NCBI GenBank assembly: GCA_020744425.1
Contig: JAGMUV010000010.1
Span: 1,736,001-1,800,000 of the forward strand
DNA from: Dactylonectria macrodidyma
Taxonomy: Eukaryota > Ascomycota > Sordariomycetes > Hypocreales > Nectriaceae
Direction of reading: 5' to 3'
Length of the DNA: 64,000 nt
The notes under the pieces were generated by a model. That model was not told the DNA's origin and made no database searches. It was given only the letters and a program-made list of their open reading frames with translations. Both the position numbers and the translations under genes were made by a program. Of the stretch, positions 1 through 11,516 are shown piece by piece. How positions within the stretch are numbered: the first letter of the stretch is position 1; every line of letters begins with the position of its first letter.

Positions 1-749
1 AAGTAAGCATCTCCAGCATCCCCAGCTCCAATATCCAAACCTCTCTAATCTTGTACATGTCTAGAACGGACATAATATTTGCCATTCAACATGGAGGACC
101 GACAATATTCTTTCGAGACAGTATGCCCCAAGTACAGGTTCTTCTATCCTCGAAGGGTTTAAGCCTTGACCGCGCCTCGGCCGCATCATCAGTACAGCAC
201 GGCGGATTAGAGCCGTATCTACATGAGATACTGTTGGACGTCATCAGCACTTCTTCTTTGTTTAACAACAAATTGCATATGCATAGCGTCGGCCTCGTGG
301 CGTTTCAAGAGATGCTAGTATCAATCTGTTACCGCCTACTCCGATTGCATCCATTAGATGAACCCAGGCAAGCGTCCGATATACAGACTGTATATCACAT
401 TGGTTTAACCATTTTCATGATGACTTTATTCCTGCAGTACAACCGTCACCAAATCATGGACCACAAGTTGGTATCATTTTGCTTCAAAGACGTTCTTGTC
501 CGTGGATCATTTGAGCACGAGAGTGAATTGATGCTTTGGTTTATGTTCATCGGCGGTATTTGGGTCTCGGGCGATGTTGATACATATTGGGTTGTTCCGA
601 GAATACGGGCCACTCTTCAACAACTAGGTATCAAGACCTGGGACGAAGCTCAAAGCTCTCTCAGGAAATTTCCGTGGATCAATGTCCTACACGACCAGCC
701 TGGTCGCGAACTATGGGACCGAACAGATCAGGTCTACGAGATACCCTAG
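1..749 (+). CDS. C-terminal part of a fungal-specific transcription factor (5' end outside window)
   Basis: Only the end of the gene is in view. An intron probably spans 3-64 (donor GTAAGC at 3, branch-like CTAAT near 44-48, acceptor TAG at 62-64), and the last exon runs 65-749 to a TAG. The exon keeps the tail typical of the fungal_trans_2 (DUF3468) class of Zn2Cys6 regulators: a hydrophobic LMLWFMFIGG segment, a VVPRIRATLQQLGIKTWDEA-like stretch, then FPWINVLHDQPGRELWD. No DNA-binding domain is visible, so the target is unknown. The next gene is transcribed toward it. The exon is long, free of stops and well conserved in pattern, so I read it as the end of a working gene rather than a relic. 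Confidence 0.7.
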   Translation, partial: VSISSIPSSNIQTSLILYMSRTDIIFAIQHGGPTIFFRDSMPQVQVLLSSKGLSLDRASAASSVQHGGLEPYLHEILLDVISTSSLFNNKLHMHSVGLVAFQEMLVSICYRLLRLHPLDEPRQASDIQTVYHIGLTIFMMTLFLQYNRHQIMDHKLVSFCFKDVLVRGSFEHESELMLWFMFIGGIWVSGDVDTYWVVPRIRATLQQLGIKTWDEAQSSLRKFPWINVLHDQPGRELWDRTDQVYEIP

Positions 750-1080
750 AAAATACACCATTGTCAGCTTATGACTCAAGTTTTTCGCCGTCTTTCAACA
801 ATCAAATTGCTATGTTCCCCCCGCTCACTAACGGCCTCAAAAGTTCGTGTTGGATAGCAGTGACACGAAGCAGGGACATGACCAGATGGTCAACGCGTTA
901 TACGTGACCTAAAAAGTAACTTGTATTCATGTCAAACATGGAAGAAGGGAGAACGGTATCCAAAAAGCTAGTGACATTATTCCAATGCTTTGAGACTTAT
1001 TTCAGACACATTTGACTGATGTCAAAGGTCCTATCACTTACATGCTACCTTGCAGGTTCCTCTTACCTCGACGTGGCCGT
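750..1080. other. Convergent intergenic gap
   Basis: Space between the end of the left-edge regulator and the converging SDR gene. I see no gene, repeat or RNA here. The only point of note is that 1081-1110 holds an in-frame continuation of the SDR beyond its stop codon. Confidence 0.5.
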
Positions 1081-1110
1081 TCACCAAGTAAACTCTTCTT
1101 TGACCAACTC

Positions 1111-2212
1111 CTAGGAGAGTTTCCACAACCTTTCTACCTCCTCGCTAGACACCGCAAGAGGATGGGCCTTGTCGGTAATTTGACAATCAGCAAAGTAGGC
1201 GCCATGATTCTCGCTGTCCTCATTGGTCTCGCCGACCCCAAGTTTAGGGTCCAATGCCGCGACCAGGCCCGTCGCAGCTCCAGCCCCCAACGTCTTGTAG
1301 GCAAAAATTCCGCTGGAGTTCATCGCCTTAATCGCTTCCAGCGTCTCGGGGTGGAAGTTCCTGCCCAGCTCTGTTTTGATGACTCCTGGATGGACGGCCA
1401 GAGTCAGGATGCCGTACTTTTCGTACAGCCGCTCGTTGGCGGCAATGCCAAAGAGCACGTTTGCAACTTTGCTGCGATTGTAGCCATCAAGTGGGACGTA
1501 AGCCTTCTCCTCGGTATCTGTATAGCCCCATGCTTTGAGCCGCTCATAATTTGGCTGCTCCGTTTCAGGCAGATGTTTGTTTGGCTTGTCGAAGTTGATG
1601 TCGCTCCAGCGCATGCTTGCTACTATGGGCGAGGCGGAGCTGATATTGACGATTCGAGTGGCTCCCCTGGGGCTGCCCTCGGCAGCTTTGATGAACTTGG
1701 GCATGAGAAGGCATGTGAAGAGCCAGTGCCCAATGTGGTTTGTCGCAAAGTGCATCTCGATGCCGTCCTTGCTCAGGGTACGCTCTTGAAGACCCATGAC
1801 ACCGGCGCTGTTCACCAGAATGTCGATGGTGGGCAAGTCAGACCAAGACAAGGCTTCTGCGGCTGCAGAGCGAACAGACTCCTGGCTGGAAAGATCAACC
1901 TCCAAAGCACGATAGTCCACGTCGGGGAACTCGGCCTTCAGGGCGTCAATGCACTCTTGGATCTTGGATGGAGTGCGACCGCAGATGACCAGATGGGCAG
2001 GAGATTGGGAGGCCTGAGGGACGTTCAGTTGGGCTGTGTCTCGGAGAAGTTTACGTAGGACTTACAAGGGCCTGTGAAGCCGAGAACCCGAGTCCATTGC
2101 GATTACCACCAGTCACAAGGACAGTTTTGCCGCGGACTCTGTCAGCGAAGGCCCTGGTGACCTCGAGCGCTTCGGTTGCTGCGCCGAATTCTGGATGGCT
2201 TGTAGCTGTCAT
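1111..2212 (-). CDS. Short-chain dehydrogenase/reductase with an early stop ten codons from the usual end
   Basis: Two exons: 2212-2066 and 2013-1111, with intron 2065-2014 (GTAAGT donor, CAG acceptor), giving 349 residues. It carries a Rossmann motif TGGNRNGLGF near residue 37, NSAGVM, and the catalytic YNRSK, so it should be an NAD(P)-dependent oxidoreductase of the classical/extended SDR (retinol dehydrogenase-like) type acting on an alcohol or carbonyl; the substrate cannot be told. The start at 2212 is the first ATG in frame with the fold. Its stop is TAG at 1113-1111. Directly after it the same frame reads ELVKEEFTW and then TGA at 1083-1081, and relatives commonly end WKLSxELVxxxF, so a glutamine-to-stop change (CAG to TAG) is likely. 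The loss is at the extreme C terminus and may be tolerated. Confidence 0.85.
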
Positions 2213-3989
2213 GGTGTATGATTGGACACAGAGTGGTTCGTAATAGGGGTGTTGAATTCGGTGGAATTGGGGACTTGAGCTAGAAGAATGGTGATGATGT
2301 TGTTCAAGATTCTTGTACGCTCGAGCAGCGAACTGCCGGGCTATTAATACTTGTTCCTGTGGCCATGTCCCTCTGATCCCCACTGTCCTTCCTAGGTCTA
2401 CCTACAATCTCGAAAGCAAGCAATGAGAGAATTACTACCCGATCGAGTAATAAATTAACTATGGCATGGTTTGCCCTTGCATGATCCTCATGTGGCCAAC
2501 TCATGGTTTCGGCGGGGGCCTAATCTGGCTCCAGCCAATGAGAGACTTACCACCTGATTGGGTTTAGCGGGAATTCAGGTCCGTCTGGGGGCGATTTATC
2601 TCAGGAAGGTATTTGAACTTCAAATCACACCTCATTTGGGTGGAAGCGCAGGTACCACGAATGCGAGGGAGTTGGTTAAGTCCGCAAGTCCGAAGTCCTG
2701 TTTAATTCCGACGTGCTTGATTGCGGAGGTGAGTCATAGCCTTCATGTATGACGTTGTTGGGCTTACATTGCGCCTCAAGACGAAGGGTCTAAAATGCAT
2801 GATGCACCATTCGAGATTCTTCAATAAGCTGTCCGATCCCTTCAAGGGCGATTTGCGGGCACAAAGTATCAATCACCTTTCCACTTTTGATGATGCATGG
2901 AAATGCCCATCACCTTGAAATAAGAGCGTATAAAAGGCGACCCGAACGGCCAAGATTTCCAACATGATGCCATCGACCCACGCCTCGTGTCCAGTCTCAG
3001 GTCCTAAAAGCTCCCATCAATCAACCAATACCTCAGTAAATAGATATCAAAAAAGAAAGAAAGCGGCCGTCTTGGCACGCCTTGTTTCTGCATTGTTCAG
3101 CGCCCATATCCTTCGCTCGTCATTCCTACCCTACATCGCCATGTGCTTCAAAGCAGCACGAGTTCTCTGCTTGCCAAGGTCGACGCCCTCGTCAAAATGG
3201 CCTTTTCGTCCAAGTCGCTGATATCCTGAGCGATCCCCGACAGAGTTCGAACCGTACGGTGCCGACCGACAGCTATCATCAAGGACTGCTGCCGCGTTGC
3301 GCCGAATAGCTTCTCCAGGCGTGGAGAAATCCAGGGTGGAAAATGGAATCGAAACGCAACCAATTGAAGTTTTTCAACACTTGCTTCACATGGAATTATG
3401 GGCTATATGAGTGGATTAATTAGTTGCTAGTCTAAAAGCTACAGTGTGGTCCAGGGCAAGTGTGCATGTGACCGGCTCTCTGAGTAAATAGTACTATCCT
3501 CCTTAGCTCTGGTTGAAGTGTCGGGTCCAAATGACCCCGGCTATGTGATGGGAATGCTCTAATATAATCCTGGAAGCTACGCCTAATTTCTGGGTCTGAG
3601 TTTATATTGAACTCTACGGAAAGATACCCAGATACCGACCCATCCCGCATACGATTATCGTCATTGTACATGCCATCTGTTAAGACTGAATCTTAGGTTG
3701 GGTTCATAGTAAGGCATAATAAACTCGCATTATTACTAATAATAAATGCTATGGCTCAAGTAATCGCTGAAGTCTGGTGGCCGGGTTGTAACGGTTGTGG
3801 TAGACCGCTGTACCATGGGGCAAAAGATTGGTTGATATTCGCATGGATGGTAATTACCGGGCATACTGGCTGCTCTTGTAAGCACTCTCGCTGTTCGGTG
3901 AACCAAGTCGTAACATGAGCTGGCATAATGTTCCTATAGAAGGAAGGCTTCAATTACAGCCCGATTCTAGGACTTACCGGTATGCCAAG
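2213..3989. other. Long stretch with no recognisable gene
   Basis: The first few hundred bases are the upstream region of the SDR. A good TATA-like element (TATAAAAG, 2929-2936, + strand) is followed by open frames of 85 codons (2964-3221, +) and 71 codons (3363-3148, -). I recognise neither, and they overlap each other. From about 3700 to 3990 on the minus strand a 65-codon frame may be the decayed tail of the transcription-factor relic to the right. No tRNA or tandem repeat was seen. Confidence 0.4.
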
Positions 3990-4314
3990 GGGTCTAGATT
4001 TGGGGTTCTGATCCTAAACGAGGATTAAGGCTGCCTTCTGGTTGAAGTTGTGAGAGTAGGCAAACGGATTGATAAGGAAGGGTACGTAAGTTTAGGACCC
4101 AGAAGTTGGGCCAAGAACGAGTAGAGGACTGCTCAGGGGAAAGGGTGAGCAGAAAGCTAATGAGGGCTGCGCGCTCTGAGCCGGGGTGATGCACCATTGA
4201 GCAGAGATTGAGCTGGGGAGCGAGGAGGCCCAAAACGCGGCCACGCCGGCTGACTGAGATCTCGCTTGAGTTTCGTGCCAGGATGCCATGAGGGGGGATG
4301 AGAATATATCATAC

Positions 4315-5060
4315 AGCGGAAGAAATGAAAAGCGTAGCCTGAATGAGTACAAGACAAGCCCGGCGGCGGCTATTAGAGCTTTTGGGGTGCTTCAAGTAGA
4401 CGCTCCAGAATTCGGACTTATTGAGCATGGGCAACAGAGGATGCACGTGCAAAAAGTACTGTTGAATGAATTTGTGAAGAAACAGCCTGTTGGGAAGATG
4501 GAAGCAGCCTCGGCGGTTCAAGAGTGCTGTAGTATCCGGATCCAGCATCCTCAAAGCGTCCATCTCAAGGAAGCCATAGTAGGAAAACGGGATGAAGTTA
4601 CTTTTTGGCTCACAGGACCTCTCGGAAATTCCGAGTTGATAACCGGAGCTGCTGTCCAGTTCGGTGCTCCTGGTAGTTTGGTGGTCTGTGGCGGGAAAAA
4701 CACATGCGGCATGGCTGTAGCTTGGTCAGTTCCAAGAACGATAAGGGGAGTCTGGGTTGTGGGAGGCTTCACGACGGGTTGGTACATTTTCTAACAGAAA
4801 CGTTACATATTAAATGGAAAATTCGCGAATCAGAGCCGCAGAGGACGCTCACCGAAAAATAGTAGAGCAGTGGCACCTTACCTTAAAGGCACTTTCGAAC
4901 CTATGAAAACATCCTGAAGAGATGACCCTAGATCTGCAGAGTGCTGATAATTAGTTCTAGGCTTAGCTTCTGCTAGATATGAAACTTCGGGATTGGTTTG
5001 GGCGTGGCAGTTCAACTTCTCGACGTCCCTCAAGAGCCTGATGTGGATGCCATTATCAGT
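4315..5060 (-). pseudogene. Relic of a CTF1-like Zn2Cys6 transcription factor
   Basis: On the minus strand an exon at about 5060-4882 joins another at 4720-4315 through a plausible intron (donor GTAAGG at 4881, acceptor AAG at 4721) that keeps the frame. The second exon encodes the start of a fungal_trans domain: a run with FSYYGFLEMDALRMLDPD, then GCFHLPNRLFLHKFIQQYF, HVHPLLPML and LVLIQATLFISSA, very like cutinase transcription factor 1 relatives. A donor-like GTATGA follows. After it only scattered, frame-shifted similarity appears down to about 4000. Upstream, around 5060-5140, short pieces such as HKAKCE and NPKCLYW look like a zinc cluster that has lost cysteines. I judge it a broken copy, but a mis-modelled multi-exon gene is possible. 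Confidence 0.5.
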
Positions 5061-5383
5061 CTGCGATCGACGCCAATAGAGGCATTTTGGATTTCGGATG
5101 GTTACAGACTATACCTCACATTTAGCTTTATGAGCTATGTAATGACGTAGTGCTCTTTTTTAATCAAGTTGTATTTGGGCTTCTCTGTCTGGGGAGAAGT
5201 AATCTAATCTCAGCTAGTTAATATAGAGCTCCAGGGGTAGAGTAAGTATTAGGTAAGCATAAAGTACCTGTATGCTAATTAGCACCAGGTCTCATACTAC
5301 GAAAGTAGTGATAAGTTATGTCAAAATTCAAGTTTGGAAACATCTACCACCACTAAGTTGATTACCCTCTATCAAAGGTCTCC

Positions 5384-5773
5384 TCACACCTCCCGTTCCC
5401 CATACTCTTTATCTGTAACGGGCTCATGCCAGTTTGTTTCTCCGGTAACCATGACTAGATGGGTCATAATGGTCTCATCATCAGCCCCGTGCCAGTGAGT
5501 TGTCCCAGGAGATGCCCAAATAGTGTCGCCAGCCCTGATCCGTTTGGCTTTCTGTCCTTTATCGCAAATCCATCCGCTGCCCGAGAGCACATGAATCATT
5601 TGCCCTTCGACATGGGTGTGCCAGTGCGTCCTGGCGCACGGCGTGAATGTAACACTAGCAATACCAACACCTTTGTCGAGATGCATAATGTTGGAAAGCA
5701 CTTGGCCAGTGAAGGTTTCTGTGACCTGGGTGACCTTGGTGCTTGAGCTGGAAATAATTTTCGATTCGGGCAT
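5384..5773 (-). CDS. Small cupin-fold protein (single cupin_2 domain)
   Basis: An intronless 129-residue protein, complete from ATG at 5773 to TGA. The conserved beta-barrel metal site is clear: H50-W-H52-x-H54-x3-E56 followed by GQ, then VLSGSGW, a GDTIWASPG turn and a second H93-W-H95 pair. The length and motif fit stand-alone cupins of the carboxymuconolactone-decarboxylase-associated kind, which act as small metalloenzymes, isomerases or decarboxylases, or have no known activity. It sits tail-to-tail with nothing and is followed leftward by the relic. With the FMN monooxygenase behind it, it forms the left end of the oxidative gene block. The exact reaction is not predictable from sequence. 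Confidence 0.85.
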   Translation of the reverse strand: MPESKIISSSSTKVTQVTETFTGQVLSNIMHLDKGVGIASVTFTPCARTHWHTHVEGQMIHVLSGSGWICDKGQKAKRIRAGDTIWASPGTTHWHGADDETIMTHLVMVTGETNWHEPVTDKEYGEREV

Positions 5774-6092
5774 GGTCGCTTTTATCTGAAGCCCGTGCTT
5801 GGTAGGTGGGAGAAAGTAGGTGCTTGTAGGTTGAACAAGGGAAAGTAACAGTGGGAACCGAGAATGTTCGCGCAGAAATTTTGTAGAGATGGCGTTGTGT
5901 GTTAGGTGATATAGCCCCGAGAGTCTAGGAAAATTGAGAGGGGGCCGGCTCTTATATACTGTGGTAAGGCCTGTTGCGGAACGTGACTAGTCCTATCCAC
6001 ATAGTGGATCTCATGTTATACGCGGGAACTTACGAAACTATATGGCCGAGTTAGGCCGTTGATTGGGAGTCGAGTTGTAGTGCTCGTAGTTT
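5774..6092 (-). promoter_or_regulatory. Upstream region of the cupin gene with TATA-like box
   Basis: This region lies between the cupin start and the 3' end of the next minus-strand gene. Read on the minus strand it holds AGTATATAAG at 5960-5951, about 180 bp before the ATG, suitable as a TATA element. No other feature was seen. Confidence 0.35.
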
Positions 6093-7767
6093 CTATCTGT
6101 CCAGTTCTCCTGACTGATCATCCACAACGTATGGCTCCTCCTCCTGATATACCTCATACTTGTACTTGCTCCCGACATGGTCGTCCCTTAACCGAGCTTG
6201 GCCCTTTCCATAGACCCGCTCCCGTGCCGTCAACCCGGATTCAATGGCCTCGGGATAGCTACCGCGTCTCCGAAGCTCGGGCACAAGTAATTCCACGACG
6301 TCTTCAAATGAACCCGGCGACGTGACATATCCAAGATTGAAACCGTCCAGATCAGCAATCTCGATCCAACGCTCCATTACGTCCGCCACGGTGGCCGGGG
6401 ATCCAACAACAGAGGGGGAGATGCCACTCATAGCAGCTTTTTCGCCGATGAGACGAGGTGTCCAGACGGGTGTCTCGGCCGTGGGCTTGAAAATGTTGCA
6501 TAGCTTCCTGGCCTCATGGGAGTCTACCTTGCTGATATCCTCATCAAGCGGGAGTTTAGCCATATCGATGCGAGTCCATCCGCTAAAAAGGACCAAGCCG
6601 CCAATGGGACTCGCGTTCTTCCCGAGCTCCCGAAACTTCTCCTGGGCTTCCTCGTCCGTTTTGCCAAGAATGGGTGTGAAGGAGAGGTAGAACTTTAAGG
6701 AGCGTGGGTCGCGCCCCTTTTCGGCTGCAATTTTTCGGTTTTTCTCAATCTGCGCCCGTAATAGCTCAGGTGAAGGTGACGAGACGAAAATGCCCTCCGC
6801 GTGGGTGGCTGCAAAATCGATACCCTCAGCTGACGAGCCCGCCTGGAACAGGAACGGGGTTCGTTGGGGAGAAGGATCTACGATGTGGCGGGTGGATAGC
6901 TTATAATACTTGCCCTGATGATTGATATGGCGTACTTTAGACGGATCAATATATGTGTCTGCACTCGGATCAGGCTGCAGCGCATCATCAGCCCATGAAC
7001 CTTCCCATAGTCTTATAGAGCTCTTTATGTTAGTAAATAGTCATGTGTAATCTGGGGTTCGAAGAGGCGGGTGAGACAAACTTGTATAATATTCTCATAT
7101 ACTCATCAGCTTGCGCATATCGCTGATTATGCTCAACAGGGTCCATGCCAATGGCGTTGAACGCAGACTTCTTCCATGATGTAACAATGTTCCAACCAAT
7201 ACGTCCATCCGTCATATGATCCAGGGTCGAGAATCGCTTTGCTAAAACAAAAGGAGATTCGAAAGACGTAGACGCAGTGATCCCGAATGTAAGATTCTTA
7301 GTCGCGGCCGCCATGGCTGTAATTGGCTATAATGGGCTGTTAGTATTATGTGTTTCAGTTTTCTCGCACTAAATCGAAAAAAAGGGAGAGAGAGAGAGAG
7401 AGTTTGCTGCATACTATAGCTGGGTCGGTTACCGGCCACTGAACAGCCCTTCTGATGCTCTCCTCCACGCTTCCGCCATAGGTATCGAATCCTCTATTTG
7501 TATCCGCAAGGAAAAGGCCACTGATCCCACCTCTTTCGAGAAGTTTTGCCAACTCAACCCAGTATGTCAGCTTGCGTTTTGTTGCCGATCTATCAGTCGG
7601 ATTCTGTCAAAGTATCAATACTCTTTTCGTTTTTGAATGTTGGACCAGGTTCTACATACTTTCCAATGTCCGACCGAGAGATGGCCGACCGTTGACATGT
7701 CAAAGGCATTGAGCAGAATCTGCTTCTTGGGCGGCTTGTCAAGCCCCGTGATATCTGGAGCCGTCAT
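6093..7767 (-). CDS. FMN-dependent luciferase-fold monooxygenase (NtaA/SnaA/DszA type)
   Basis: Four exons join without a frame break: 7767-7660, 7603-7415, 7326-7082 and 7011-6093, giving 486 residues, the normal family size. The N terminus reads ILLNAFDMSTVGHLSVGHWK as in NtaA/DmoA enzymes, followed by ELAKLLERGGISGLFLAD, GRIGWNIVTSW and QAGSSAEGIDFAA, all signatures of flavin-dependent group C monooxygenases that use reduced FMN from a partner reductase. Known relatives attack nitrilotriacetate, dibenzothiophene sulfone and similar molecules, and the same fold includes type II Baeyer-Villiger enzymes. It diverges from regulator 1 across 678 bp, so the two may share control. The substrate is unknown. 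A GA microsatellite lies in the second intron. Confidence 0.88.
7386..7402. repeat. (GA)n microsatellite
   Basis: A short run of about eight GA units inside the second intron of the FMN monooxygenase gene, next to its donor site. Simple sequence; no function is proposed. Confidence 0.8.
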
Positions 7768-8445
7768 ACTATCAGTCAACTTCTCTGGCAATGGCAGGGG
7801 AAATAAGATCAGTATTCAGGTTCGATCGTGGGTTGATGTCCTTATCTATTGCATTGCTTGCGAGCGACGCGAAAGACCCAACATATGCTTTATAGGCTAG
7901 GCCCTGTATAGCGTTTCGAGTTTGGTTTGTTATTTTGATATCTAATCGACTGTTGTTACATCTCACCCCAGTCTGGGAATAATTACTGCGTAGCACGTCT
8001 CCGTGACCATGTATTGCGCTACTCGGGCTAGGCCGACAAGAGTGGAACCAGATGCACGCGCGTTCCATATCCGACGAATCTGGCTTCCGCTCGGTGGCGT
8101 AATCCAGTTTAGCAAGAGGTCCCCGCTAGTTTAGCTGTGAGCACCTATTTAGGGCAGTTTGGGTAATTATCCCTTATCCCCGAAAGCCCCGATGCTGCAT
8201 GGAACCAGGATGGAAGATTCATCGCGAGCTGTGCATGAGCAAAGCCAGGAAGTAACTGACGCAACCGCCCGCAAAGAGAGCTGATTGGGCTGATCCATGG
8301 TTTCTAACGGTGGAGGTCATCACAAGTGGGGAGGGTCAGGGCGATATAAGAGGCATCAGCATCGCGGAGCTCCGACGAAAGGCTGGTCTCCACGAAGTAT
8401 CCAGTCTGCTGGCCAGCTCTATCAAACGCGGAGGTGTCGCTGATT
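7768..8445. promoter_or_regulatory. Divergent promoter region, FMN monooxygenase / regulator 1
   Basis: 678 bp separate the two ATGs. A TATA-like GATATAAG lies at 8343-8350, about 100 bp before the regulator start. No open frame here has recognisable content. Confidence 0.45.
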
Positions 8446-10779
8446 ATGGATGCTCTACGGGCTAATACGCTAGGACTGCCAAGAGAATCCCAAGATTTGC
8501 TACTGGAAGACCAGAGACCTCAAAAAATCCGCCGCATTGAAGCGGCACCATCCGCGCCCGGTCTCCCCTGGTCGTCAGGCGAATTGGAGATTCTGCATAT
8601 TCAGCATGACGATTACCAGCATCCGAGCTGGGGCTCTTCCAGGGCCGGGGTCGAAGCCGAAACCGAAGATGTAAGTACTGCACCGCAACGACTGCCGCCT
8701 GCAAGTGAGGCCCAACCACCCCGGACCCGGGGGACGGTTGCTTGCCAGAAATGTCGGTCGCGGAAAACAAAATGCGACAACAGACGACCGAGCTGCGGCT
8801 ACTGCCTTAAAGTCGGCGAGCCTTGTGTGTATGAGACGGAAGCCAAGTCCTGGTAAGCAGTCACGCCTCCAAGCCCATCGCCGCGGGGGGAGAATGCGCT
8901 AAAGAGTTGTTTCCCAGCTGTCATATGTTTGGGCGAGAGGTTCTGGAGGCCCTCAGTGAACTTCGAGAGATCGTACTGAGGCCGTCGACTGCGCGGTTGT
9001 CAGTTGATGGTCGGGACGTGTCAGCAGGCGGCAGAGACGGCTCTCCCACCTCAACCGCTCAGGGCTCATGTGCCGTAACAAAGCCTCAGTTGGCTACCAG
9101 AAGTAGCCAGTTTCGTCTCAAGTCAGCGGCTTCTCTAGGCCGGATCCAAAAGGTTGAAAACATTGTGCAATGGCGCATCTTCCAATCCCAAATTGTGGCA
9201 ACCGACATATATCCTGACGCCAATCCATCGGTTCCTCTGGATCATTCGATGCCAAGCACCGACATTAGGCTGCTGACTGAGCTGGAACTGAGGTATATCC
9301 ATAGTGTGCATTTGTTAAACCCCATAGTGCATCTTCCCACACTGCACCATCTGATCCTCCGCGTGGCAGAAAGCGGGTTTGACTGGTCGCTCGAGACCTG
9401 TCTCGCTGCACTCGTATGTGCAATCGGTGCTATCACCGAGCCGCTGGAGCCACTAGAAGCAATGAAAGCTTTTGGAGGAATCGATTTTCACGAGTCTCAA
9501 TGTCGTAGCGATCCAGGCCTGGCTACCGGGTACTGGAACATTGCATCTAAGCGCCTGGGCTTTGCCCTTGATCAGAACGATATTGGGGCTGTACAATGTC
9601 TATGCTTAGCAGGGTAAGAACGCCATAGTGGAAATATGAGGGCATCATTAATCCCAGTTCCTAGTTCCTTTGAAGCTAACCGGGCAGAAGGATATGGCAC
9701 ATGCATAGTCTGCAACCGCTTCAGGCCTGGAAGTACTTTAGCCATGCGGCAAACGCGTGGTTCTGCGCAGTCATACGGAAGTGAGCATATTCACGATTCG
9801 CCACCTATCCAGGAGAAGGAAATGCATTACTGACGAGCTGAATAGCGACCCATTGCACAAACCTCCTGATCGAAATCGCTTAGGCCCGATCGGCGTCGAA
9901 GAGGCTCTATGCTGCACAATTTGGAAATCCACCTGGTATGTTCGTTTCGTCTCCGGCGGCCCCAATGCTTTTGATCGCGCTTACGGATTTTTAACTAGCG
10001 AACTTCGCCCTGAGCTGTCGCTTCCCCCCTCAGTATTGGAGGACTGCGAAGTCCTTCGCCCATTTCCATCACTGCCAGACTTGGAAGATCCAAGACTTGG
10101 CAGAGCTTCGATCGACAGCGAACGCGGCTGGTACTACTATCTAGCAGAGATTGCTGCACGCCACCTCATCAACGACCTTCTCGAATGCCATATCTACGAC
10201 TTTGACAAAATCCAGCTGGCTGATGTTGCGCGAATGATACGCCACACCGAGTTATTCGAAGCACAGATCTTCGAGTGGCGTTCGTCCCTGCCCTCTCAGC
10301 TCCAATTCGACATTCCCACTGACTTGAACCTACCTGAACTAAACGACCTGATGACTGTGGTATTACGGCAGCGGTACTTGTCAAGTCTTGAATTGACATA
10401 CCGGCCTTTGCTACGGATATGCACTGACTTTCCCCTGGAAGACCTCCAGGGATATGATGGGCCGTTTCGGAGTAGATTGGCCGAACTGGCTTCCCGGAAC
10501 CTGCGATTCTCGTACCTGAAGATCCTGCGCGTAAGCAATAGGCTCCATCATGGGACTTGGTTCAACCTACGAAGCTTAGCTGGGGCGTGTCTGCGGTTCG
10601 CTGCGGCGGAGAAAGCCCAGCGGGACAGAAAGCTGGTTGGCGCACAAGAGCTTCAGATCCCGCCGAACTGGAGGTCTTGCGTGATAAATGCGCTAGAGAT
10701 TCTGCAGCCGTACTGGACTTCAAACCGTGGTGGGGGAGCAGGTCTGATGGCCCTGATCGACCAAGCCCTGAAGCTGTAG
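8446..10779 (+). CDS. Zn2Cys6 transcription factor (regulator 1)
   Basis: Five exons: 8446-8852, 8918-9613, 9688-9780, 9846-9935 and 9999-10779, giving 688 residues. All introns are 63-74 bp with GT-AG ends. The zinc cluster lies at residues 100-127 (C100-x2-C-x6-C-x5-C-x2-C-x6-C127), after an unusual N-terminal extension of about 100 residues. The rest matches the fungal_trans regulatory domain: a LLNPIVHLPTLH segment, then LCLAGRIWHMHSLQPLQAWKYF made by the second splice, and STCELRPELSLPPS made by the fourth. These splices restore well-conserved motifs, which supports the model. It is a nuclear DNA-binding protein, likely for CGG-type sites, and as one of three regulators in the block it probably controls neighbouring catabolic genes. 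Confidence 0.88.
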
Positions 10780-11516
10780 GAACATATATCATATTGTCCC
10801 ACGACGAGAAATGCAGGGTGTGGTAGCTCGGCCGAAAAATAGCATGAAATTGGTTTGTAAAAGAGCCCGAAAAATCCGATGTCTTTTGGCACTCCAGTAG
10901 GCGCTCTCCGAACGAGGGGCAGCAATTGCTTCGAATGCAGTGGGAGAACGTGTATGTGTTTGCGTGTGCATAGAAAATTTGTCAATAGTAGTCAGGCTAA
11001 GGAGCCATGAGGCCAACGGGATCTCTCTTCACTTCTAGCTCGCCAGGGAGCTAGCTAGTTCCTGGCTTAGCTTCATTTCTAATTCTGAAGAGGACTTTTT
11101 TTTCCCTTCACTCTTTAGATAGAAATTCAGGATTTATAATGAGTCTGTTTCTGTCTATAACTATTTGATAAAATTTCTATACTACCATCGGTCTACTGCA
11201 TTCACGAAGCAACAGGTCAGATGCATGTAGAACAGGCTGGAATGGAAAATAAAGTAGCTCTGAAAAGCTTTTAGTTCAGCTTCTAGCTAATGATTATATA
11301 GATATCCGGTTTAGGCAGGTAATTGGGAATTGGCCAGGAATTGGAGCCTTACCCAGAAAGTGCCGCAATCGGCGATAGAACGAAAATAATTCAAACTTGA
11401 TAGCGCTGAAGTGAAAGCGCTACGTTGTTTGTTTCCAGTTTTGGTCACAGAGTGGAACTGTTTCACAGTTTTTGTATAATTCTGAACCTGTATTGAGCCA
11501 ACCAACTTTTGAGCAA
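10780..11516. other. AT-rich convergent gap with a near-perfect palindrome
   Basis: No gene is seen. A 25-bp inverted repeat (arms GCCAGG...CCTGGC around AGCTAGCT) lies at 11042-11066, followed by a T-run at about 11097-11105. It could be part of a transcript end or a remnant of a small inverted-repeat element. Confidence 0.4.

Noticed and set aside
1012..2058. A 348-codon plus-strand open frame
   Set aside because: It is the antisense of the SDR exon, whose motifs and splice sites are clear; the plus-strand translation has no domain character.
4288..4794. A 168-codon plus-strand open frame
   Set aside because: It lies antisense to the transcription-factor relic, which has recognisable regulator motifs on the minus strand.
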